From contig CAJTOM010000054.1 in assembly GCA_910577915.1 (NCBI GenBank), positions 1 to 18,088 of the forward strand: DNA of 18,088 nucleotides, written 5' to 3'. This stretch comes from an uncultured Oscillospiraceae bacterium (GTDB lineage: Bacteria; Bacillota; Clostridia; Oscillospirales; Oscillospiraceae). Every line of letters starts with the position of its first letter. Position 1 is the stretch's first letter. Both the position numbers and the translations under genes were made by a program. Shown here one piece after another: positions 12,846 through 18,088 of this stretch. The notes under the pieces were generated by a model. That model was not told the origin of the DNA, searched no databases, and was given only the letters and a program-made list of their open reading frames with translations.

Positions 12846-14120
12846 ATGGAATACAACAAAATGTCCCCCGCTCAGCTGGAGGCTGAGTACACCGCCGTAT
12901 CCCAGCGCTTTGAGGAACTCAAGAGCAAAGGCCTGAAGCTGGACATGTCCCGGGGCAAGCCGGGGAAGGAGCAGCTGGATCTGGTCAGCGACATGCTCAC
13001 CGTTCTCTCCAAGCCCGAGGACTGCGTGGAGGCGGGCTTCGATGTGCGCAACTACGGGGAGCTCACCGGCCTGCCCTGCGCCAAGCAGTATTTCGCCGAG
13101 CTTCTGGGCTGCCGGCCAGAGGAGTGCTTCATCGGCGGCAACGCCAGCCTCACCCTGATGTATGACACCATTGCCAAGGCCTACACCCACGGCCTGCTCC
13201 ACAGCGAGAAGCCCTGGAGCAAGCTGGACACGGTGAAATTCCTGTGCCCAGCCCCCGGCTATGACCGCCACTTCAACCTGACGGAGTCCTTCGGCATGGA
13301 ACTGATCACCATCCCCATGACCGAAACCGGCCCCGACATGGACGCGGTGGAGGCCGCCGTGAAGGACCCCGCCGTCAAGGGTATGTGGTGCGTGCCCAAG
13401 TACTCCAACCCCGAGGGGATCATCTACAGCGCTGAGACCATTGACCGCATCGCCCATCTGCGCCCCGCCGCCCCTGACTTTATCGTCATGTGGGACAACG
13501 CCTACTGCATCCACGAGTTTGAGGGCGCGTACATCCCCTTCCCGGACATCCTCTCCCTCTGCCGTGAGGCGGGGAACCCGGATCTGGTGTTCGAGTACGC
13601 CTCCACCTCCAAGGTGACCTTCCCCGGCGCGGGTGTGGCGGTGATGGCCGCCAGTGTGGACAACATCAAGCACATGGTGAGCCTTCTGACCTACCAGACC
13701 ATCAGCTCCGACAAGATCAACCAACTGCGCCATGTCCGCTATCTCAAGGACAAGGCCCACACCCTGGAGCTGATGAAGCGCCACGCCGCCGTCCTGGGCC
13801 CCAAGTTCCAGGCGGTGCTGGATGCCCTGGACCGGGAGATCGCCCCTCTGGGCATCGCCTCCTGGAAGCGCCCCACCGGCGGCTACTTCGTGAGCCTGGA
13901 CACCGCCGACGGCCTGGCCAAGCGCACGCTGGCCCTCTGCAAGGAGGCCGGCGTGGTTATGACCGGCGCGGGGGCCACCTTCCCCTACGGCAAGGACCCC
14001 AGGGACCGGAATATCCGCATCGCACCCAGCCTGCCCCCGGTGGCGGAGCTGGAGCTGGCCATCGACGTCTTCTGCGTCTGCCTGCGCCTGGCGGCTCTGG
14101 AGAAGCTGCTGGGTAAATAA
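12846..14120 (+). CDS. aspartate aminotransferase, subgroup Ic type (424 aa)
   Basis: A PLP-dependent fold-type I enzyme that moves an amino group between aspartate and 2-oxoglutarate. It belongs to the MocR-related subgroup (Pfam Asp_aminotransf, PF12897) rather than classical AspC. Visible features are LDMSRGKPGKEQL at the N-terminus, NYGELTGLPCAKQYF, IGGNASLTLMYDTI (phosphate-binding turn), CPAPGYDRHF and VPKYSNPEGIIYS. WDNAYCIHEF carries the PLP-ring Asp, and ASTSKVTFPGAG carries the Schiff-base Lys256. RIAPSLPP holds the substrate-carboxylate Arg. The start at ATG 12846 follows AAGGAG by about 11 nt; longer frames would run into the promoter. It is a single-gene unit with its own promoter and a strong terminator. 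The family is secure; substrate preference is inferred. Confidence 0.9.
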   Translation: MEYNKMSPAQLEAEYTAVSQRFEELKSKGLKLDMSRGKPGKEQLDLVSDMLTVLSKPEDCVEAGFDVRNYGELTGLPCAKQYFAELLGCRPEECFIGGNASLTLMYDTIAKAYTHGLLHSEKPWSKLDTVKFLCPAPGYDRHFNLTESFGMELITIPMTETGPDMDAVEAAVKDPAVKGMWCVPKYSNPEGIIYSAETIDRIAHLRPAAPDFIVMWDNAYCIHEFEGAYIPFPDILSLCREAGNPDLVFEYASTSKVTFPGAGVAVMAASVDNIKHMVSLLTYQTISSDKINQLRHVRYLKDKAHTLELMKRHAAVLGPKFQAVLDALDREIAPLGIASWKRPTGGYFVSLDTADGLAKRTLALCKEAGVVMTGAGATFPYGKDPRDRNIRIAPSLPPVAELELAIDVFCVCLRLAALEKLLGK

Positions 14121-14136
14121 GATACGACCATAAGGC

Positions 14137-14167
14137 CCCCGCCCGGCTTTGCCGGGCGGGGTTTTTT
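14137..14167 (+). terminator. rho-independent terminator of the aminotransferase
   Basis: CCCCGCCCGGC (14137-14147), loop TTT, GCCGGGCGGGG (14151-14161), then six T (14162-14167). A textbook intrinsic terminator 17 nt past the stop. Confidence 0.95.
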
Positions 14168-14187
14168 CATAGGCTGCGAACCAAAGG

Positions 14188-14216
14188 TTGACATTGTAGA
14201 CCAGTTGTGGTATGAT
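14188..14216 (+). promoter_or_regulatory. sigma-A promoter of the BlaI-family repressor operon
   Basis: A perfect TTGACA (14188-14193), a 17-bp spacer and TATGAT (14211-14216), with a predicted start near 14223, inside the palindrome at 14217-14235. Confidence 0.8.
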
Positions 14217-14235
14217 TGGTCTATAATATAAACCA
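14197..14235 (+). promoter_or_regulatory. probable BlaI-type operator, paired dyads
   Basis: TGGTCTATA-A-TATAAACCA (14217-14235) is a near-perfect 19-bp palindrome with one mismatch, covering the transcription start. A further half-site TAGACCA (14197-14203) in the spacer is the exact inverse of TGGTCTA. This is the expected place for autorepression. The core differs from the TACA/TGTA dyads known for BlaI/MecI. Confidence 0.6.
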
Positions 14236-14250
14236 GAGGGAGGCGAGAGG

Positions 14251-14637
14251 ATGGAGAACATCAAACTGACCGGCAGCGAGTGGAGCGTGCTGGACTGTCT
14301 GTGGGAAAAGAGCCCCCAGACGGTGATGCAGCTGGTGGCACAGCTGGGGGAGAAGGTGGGATGGGCCAAGAGCACCACCATCACCACCCTGCGCCGCATG
14401 GAGGAAAAGGGGCTTGTCCGCTGCGAAATAATTGGCAAGGGAAAATCCTATACACCGGCTGTGGAACGGGAGCAAGCGGTGATTTTTGAGACCAGGAGCT
14501 TCCTAGAGCGGGTGTACCGGGGCAGCGTGGGGCTGATGATGAGCGCCATGGCCCGGCGGCAGGAGCTGAGCCCAGAGGAGATCACGGAGCTGCGGGAAAT
14601 TCTGGCCCAGACGGAGAGGAGGGAGGCCCATGACTGA
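14251..14637 (+). CDS. BlaI/MecI/CopY-family transcriptional repressor (128 aa)
   Basis: A winged-helix repressor that normally represses its own operon until cleaved or released after a partner M56 protease senses a signal. The N-terminal half is the DNA-binding domain: LTGSEWSVLDCLWEKSPQTV, then the recognition helix AKSTTITTLRRMEEKGLVRC and wing GKGKSYTPAVERE. The C-terminal half (about 75-128) is the helical dimerisation part (LMMSAMARRQELSPEEITELREIL). The length is typical. The start has GAGGGAGG upstream, and the operator-like palindrome lies over its promoter. Its last 8 bases overlap the start of the M56 gene, so the two are translationally coupled. The target signal is unknown; beta-lactam sensing is not implied here. 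Confidence 0.92.
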   Translation: MENIKLTGSEWSVLDCLWEKSPQTVMQLVAQLGEKVGWAKSTTITTLRRMEEKGLVRCEIIGKGKSYTPAVEREQAVIFETRSFLERVYRGSVGLMMSAMARRQELSPEEITELREILAQTERREAHD

Positions 14638-17218
14638 GCTTTTGCTAGAGTGGGTGGTATCCGCCGCAGTCCTGATCCTGGTGGTGCTGCTCCTGCGTGC
14701 CGCTCTGGGGAAGCACATCGGCGCGGGGATGCGCTACGGCCTGTGGGCGGTGGTGCTGGTGCGGCTGCTGATGCCGGTGTCGTTTCTCGCGGTGACCGTG
14801 CCGGAGCTTCCCACCTGGACCCCGCCGGAGGGCATGCGGGAGGAGAGCATCTACCTTCTGCCAGTGGATTCCACCCCGGCGGAGGAGTCCGATGTCCGCT
14901 TTGCGGAGGACGGGCGGGTGAAGGACCCCAACTCCTTCGGCTACGCCCGCCTGGAGGACGGGGGCAGGACCGTCACCCGCTACGCAGAGAAGATCAGCCC
15001 TCTGGAGCTGCTGGGGTGGATCTGGGCCGCTGGGGCGGTGGTCATGGCGGCAATTTTGATCGCCGCGAATGCACGGTTTGCCCTCCGCCTGCGCCAGGTG
15101 CGCCGCCCTCTGAAGGAGGCTGGCGCGCCGGTGCCGGTGTACGTGGCGCCAGCACTGCCGTCCCCCTGCCTGTCCGGCCTGTTCCGGCCCGCTGTCTATG
15201 TGACAGAGGAGGTGGCGGCGGACCCGGTCATGCTGCGCCACGTGCTGGCCCATGAGCTGACCCACTACGGCCACCAGGACCACCTGTGGAGCGTCCTGCG
15301 GGGCGCGGCGCTGGCGGTCCACTGGTGGAACCCCCTGGTGTGGCTGGCGGCGGTGTGCAGCCGCCGGGACGGCGAGCTGGCCTGTGACGAGGGCGCATTG
15401 AAGCGCCTCGGCGACGGGGAGCGCGCAGCCTACGGCGAGACCCTGCTGGCCCTGGTCACCGCCAAGCCGAAGCCCGCCGACCTGCTGAGCTTCGCCACCA
15501 CCATGACCGGCGAAAAGCGCAGCCTGCGGGAGAGAATCCGCCGCATTGCCTGTCAACCGAAACAGCTTGTCAGCGCAGTAGCCGTGGTAGCTTTTCTGCT
15601 CACTCTGACGGTGCTGGTCACATTCGGACAGGCGAAGCGCGCTGATGCGTCCCCCGCCCCGATACCGCCCGGGAGAACGCCGCCAGCGGCCGCCCCCGGC
15701 GACGCCTGGCAGAGCGCAGTCATCACCGTGGACGAAGACGGCGTCCCCCGCATCCGCTACGCCTACGACGGCGGCACGGAGGACCTGTGGGGCGCGCCCA
15801 TCCCCGCCCCCAGGGAGTGGGCCGGCCAGAGCGCAGGGGAGCGGCGCGGGGCGAAAACCCTGTTATTTTCTCCCGACATCTGGGCGAAGCTGGTCTCCCC
15901 GGAGGAGGGCTGGCTGGTGGCCTGCTTCAGCAGGGGGGTGGAGGGGGCGGACACCTACGTCTATAGGACCTCCGACGGCGGCATGACCTGGACCGAGGTG
16001 ACCATGCCCAAAACCGACTACCAGATTGCGGATGTGGGCTTTCTGAGCCCGGACCGGCTGCTGGTGGCCCAGCGCCTCTACATGGGGGCCCCGGTCTATC
16101 TGACCAAAGACGGCGGGGAGAGCTGGGAGCTGGTGAACCTGCCCCACGCCAGCGCAGAGGTGGCCTCCATTCACGTCTCCGACGGCAGGGTCCACATGGC
16201 GGTGCTTCAGGACGGAGAGGCCGCCTGGAGCATGGCCTCCGAGGACCTGGGGGACACCTGGACCTTCTGGGACGACGCCGCTATGGACCAGTTCCTGGCC
16301 GGCATCACGGCGGAGGACCTGGGGGAGAGCGATGCGAACGCCGGGGAGCTGGCGGCGCTGCTGCGGGAGGCCTCCCTCCACCGCTGGAGCCGGTTTCGGC
16401 AGGGGACGGAGGCCTGGGTCTGGTGCGAGGCGGAGCTGACGGTTCCCCTGGCGGCGGGCGGGAACATATACCTGTCCGCCAGCTACCGGGACCAGATGAG
16501 CTTGGTCATCGGCTGGGACACGGACGCGGGGCCGCAGTACGCGTACTACAGCTCTGAAGCGCTCCACCGGCTGGTCTGCCGGCTGGGGGAGCCCTATCCC
16601 ACGGAGATCCTGCCCTACACCCCAGACCTGAACCACGACGGGAAGCCGGACCAGCTGCGCCTGCGCCGGGATCCCCTGGGCAGCAATGACATGTTCCTCC
16701 AGATCATCGCGGAGACGGACGCCGGCCGGGTGACCTGGGAGGAGGATTTGTCCACCGCCCACGCGGGCTGGTGCGGCCTGTTCCTGGTACAGCTGGAGGG
16801 GGAGGACTATCTGCTGCGGTACAGCCCCTGGATGGGCGGCGGCACGTGCAGTTACAACTACCGGCTGTTCTACGTGGATGCGGACAGTATGCCGGTGGTG
16901 GTACAGGAGAATTCTGTGGAATTTGACCTCATTTTTAATCCCGACTATGCGGGACAGCACCAGTACGACCCATGGGCGATCAACGCCTTTATGGAGGATG
17001 TCAACGCTCTGCTGGCCGGCAGCACGCTGGTGCTGATTACGGATGAAAATCTGAAGGGCACCTTCGAGAGGGAGGGGCGGCTCTATGACAGCGTGTGGTG
17101 GCTGGACGACGACAGGGACGAGGACCTCAGTCTGCTGGAGAATCTGATGAATTACGGCAATTACATCAAGGAACACCCTGATTACGATTGGCCGCCGGAG
17201 ACACTATACTATGGCTGA
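14630..17218 (+). CDS. BlaR1/MecR1-like M56 metalloprotease with Asp-box sensor region (862 aa)
   Basis: The N-terminal third is a BlaR1-type membrane protease. Hydrophobic segments lie at about 4-24, 35-54, 124-148 and 311-332. The zinc motif HELTH is at 208-212, and GELACDEGA at 248-256 supplies the later acidic ligand. This module would cleave or trigger loss of the coupled repressor. After the last membrane span, the extracellular part has no penicillin-binding domain: no SxxK or KTG motif is seen. Instead there are three Asp-box repeats, TSDGGMTW (447-454), TKDGGESW (492-499) and SEDLGDTW (537-544), as in BNR/sialidase-like beta-propellers. A calcium-loop-like DLNHDGKPD follows at 666-674, then an acidic, Tyr/Trp-rich tail. 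The ligand is unknown; a carbohydrate or cell-wall polymer is one guess. The ATG overlaps the repressor's stop. The M56 call is secure; the sensor type is inferred. Confidence 0.88.
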   Translation: MTELLLEWVVSAAVLILVVLLLRAALGKHIGAGMRYGLWAVVLVRLLMPVSFLAVTVPELPTWTPPEGMREESIYLLPVDSTPAEESDVRFAEDGRVKDPNSFGYARLEDGGRTVTRYAEKISPLELLGWIWAAGAVVMAAILIAANARFALRLRQVRRPLKEAGAPVPVYVAPALPSPCLSGLFRPAVYVTEEVAADPVMLRHVLAHELTHYGHQDHLWSVLRGAALAVHWWNPLVWLAAVCSRRDGELACDEGALKRLGDGERAAYGETLLALVTAKPKPADLLSFATTMTGEKRSLRERIRRIACQPKQLVSAVAVVAFLLTLTVLVTFGQAKRADASPAPIPPGRTPPAAAPGDAWQSAVITVDEDGVPRIRYAYDGGTEDLWGAPIPAPREWAGQSAGERRGAKTLLFSPDIWAKLVSPEEGWLVACFSRGVEGADTYVYRTSDGGMTWTEVTMPKTDYQIADVGFLSPDRLLVAQRLYMGAPVYLTKDGGESWELVNLPHASAEVASIHVSDGRVHMAVLQDGEAAWSMASEDLGDTWTFWDDAAMDQFLAGITAEDLGESDANAGELAALLREASLHRWSRFRQGTEAWVWCEAELTVPLAAGGNIYLSASYRDQMSLVIGWDTDAGPQYAYYSSEALHRLVCRLGEPYPTEILPYTPDLNHDGKPDQLRLRRDPLGSNDMFLQIIAETDAGRVTWEEDLSTAHAGWCGLFLVQLEGEDYLLRYSPWMGGGTCSYNYRLFYVDADSMPVVVQENSVEFDLIFNPDYAGQHQYDPWAINAFMEDVNALLAGSTLVLITDENLKGTFEREGRLYDSVWWLDDDRDEDLSLLENLMNYGNYIKEHPDYDWPPETLYYG

Positions 17219-17235
17219 ATCTGGCGGCAGCCATC

Positions 17236-17263
17236 ATTGAACAAAGGTTAAGTTTTGTTCAAT
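17236..17263 (+). terminator. stem-loop after the M56 gene
   Basis: A 10-bp stem, ATTGAACAAA (17236-17245) with TTTGTTCAAT (17254-17263), loop 8 nt, 18 nt past the stop. It is AU-rich and lacks a following U-run, so it is a weak candidate. Confidence 0.35.
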
Positions 17264-17273
17264 CATTAACAGC

Positions 17274-17313
17274 AAAAACATCCGGTCCCCAGAGCGGGGG
17301 ACCGGATGTCTCG
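17274..17313. terminator. bidirectional terminator between the M56 and phosphofructokinase genes
   Basis: A perfect 13-bp stem, ACATCCGGTCCCC (17278-17290) with GGGGACCGGATGT (17297-17309), loop 6 nt. On the minus strand a U-run (17278-17274) follows at once, fitting the phosphofructokinase transcript. On the plus strand CTCGTTTT follows, serving the M56 transcript less well. Confidence 0.85.
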
Positions 17314-17339
17314 TTTTGATACAGATGAGAGGGCCGCTC

Positions 17340-18088
17340 TTACTTCGCAATGACCTTCTTGAGCTTGGCGAACCGGGGCAGGCCATTCTCCTTCTTCATC
17401 TGGGTCTCGCCCTGGATGAGGGGGAGGGCGTAGTCAATGAACGCCTGGGTGACGCCGTTGTGCGCGGCGTTGATCCACTCGATGGGCACCTTCTTCTCAG
17501 TGTTGGCCACATCGGTGAGGTTGAAGAGCTTGGTCTTGCAGACGTACTTGCCGCCCTCGATGCACCGCTCGAAGCCCACCATCTTGTCGGTGAGGCCCGC
17601 CACGGCGTTCTCCACGGCGGCCTTGCCGGCCATAAAGGATTCGTCGATGTCGGTCTGGCTGGCCAGGTGGGCGCCGCAGCGCTGGAGGAGGCTCAGCTCG
17701 ATGCCGCGGACCTTGGCCCCGGTGGCCTCCTTCACGATCTCCGCCAGCATGGCGGCCAGGCCGCCCAGCTGGGCATGTCCGAAGCCGTCGGTGGCGGAGG
17801 TCTTGGCTTCGGAGACGAAGGAGCCGTCGGCGTAGTGGATGCCCTCGCTGACCGCCACCATGCAGTTGCCCCTCTCGGCGTAGACCTTCTTCACCTCAGC
17901 GATAAACTTGTCCATGTCGAAGTCGGTCTCCGGCAGGTAGATGAGGTCGGGGCCCGCGCCCATGGCGGCAGCCAGCCCGGAGGCGGCGGTGAGCCAGCCG
18001 GCGTGGCGGCCCATGATCTCCACGATGCAGATCATGCCGGTGTCGTACACCCGTGCGTCGTGGTAGACCTCCATGCAGCTGGTGGCGA
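17340..18088 (-). CDS. 6-phosphofructokinase, PfkA family, C-terminal part (partial)
   Basis: It phosphorylates fructose 6-phosphate to the 1,6-bisphosphate in glycolysis. Only the last 249 codons are in the window; the frame stays open to the right edge, so the ATG at 18074 is internal (ATSC precedes it). The conserved block CIVEIMGRHAGWLTAASGLA contains the substrate-binding MGRHAG. PDLIYLPE and VAVSEGIHYADG follow, and RGIELSLLQRCGAHLASQTD includes the LSLLQR element typical of long clostridial and actinobacterial PfkA forms (about 400 aa). The ATP or pyrophosphate-specific motifs lie outside, so ATP- versus PPi-dependence cannot be decided; PPi-dependent or mixed enzymes are common in this group. 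The transcript ends at the 17274-17313 stem. Confidence 0.92.
   Translation of the reverse strand, partial: ATSCMEVYHDARVYDTGMICIVEIMGRHAGWLTAASGLAAAMGAGPDLIYLPETDFDMDKFIAEVKKVYAERGNCMVAVSEGIHYADGSFVSEAKTSATDGFGHAQLGGLAAMLAEIVKEATGAKVRGIELSLLQRCGAHLASQTDIDESFMAGKAAVENAVAGLTDKMVGFERCIEGGKYVCKTKLFNLTDVANTEKKVPIEWINAAHNGVTQAFIDYALPLIQGETQMKKENGLPRFAKLKKVIAK

Noticed and set aside
14251..17218. A beta-lactam resistance operon
   Set aside because: The repressor/M56 pair resembles blaI-blaR1, but no beta-lactamase or PBP gene is present and the M56 protein has no penicillin-binding motifs.
1..18088. CRISPR array, insertion sequence, tRNA/rRNA or phage genes
   Set aside because: No regularly spaced repeats, transposase motifs, cloverleaf-like sequences or phage proteins were seen in any part of the window.

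Overview
The window is GC-rich, gene-dense DNA from an anaerobic, spore-forming Firmicute. SpoIVA, SpoVM and a SipL-like protein show it is a spore former. The very high GC, the low-GC sigma-A style promoters and the gene set resemble gut Oscillospiraceae (Flavonifractor/Lawsonibacter/Intestinimonas-like). That placement is an inference; no rRNA gene is present to confirm it.

Layout, left to right. (1) 1-5780 is a molybdenum/tungsten cofactor island. On the minus strand lie a TupA-like lipoprotein that runs off the left edge and a MoeB/ThiF-like adenylyltransferase. Diverging from them on the plus strand is moeA, then a moeA fused to a periplasmic-binding-protein-like domain, then moaA. (2) 6036-8328 is a three-gene amino-acid-type ABC importer: lipoprotein, permease, ATPase. 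(3) 8375-12528 is a spore-coat basement locus. On the minus strand are a 48-aa membrane protein, the 24-aa SpoVM peptide and a SipL-like DUF3794/LysM protein. A vegetative-looking lipoprotein lies next, and spoIVA diverges on the plus strand from a near-consensus sigma-E promoter. (4) 12846-14120 is a subgroup-Ic aspartate aminotransferase with a strong terminator. (5) 14251-17218 is a BlaI-family repressor with a palindromic operator, translationally coupled to a large BlaR1-like M56 metalloprotease whose sensor part is an Asp-box (beta-propeller-like) region instead of a penicillin-binding domain. (6) 17340-18088 is the C-terminal part of a 6-phosphofructokinase on the minus strand, running off the right edge.

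How the genes fit together. MoaA starts molybdopterin synthesis and the two MoeA proteins insert metal. The ThiF-like enzyme probably activates a sulfur-carrier protein, and the TupA-like protein would belong to oxyanion uptake. In the spore locus, SpoVM marks the forespore membrane, SpoIVA polymerises on it using ATP, and SipL binds SpoIVA. Finding all three within about 4.2 kb, together with an unnamed tiny membrane protein directly upstream of spoVM, is the most interesting result here. The spoIVA leader also contains two mutually exclusive stems, one of which would bury the ribosome-binding site.
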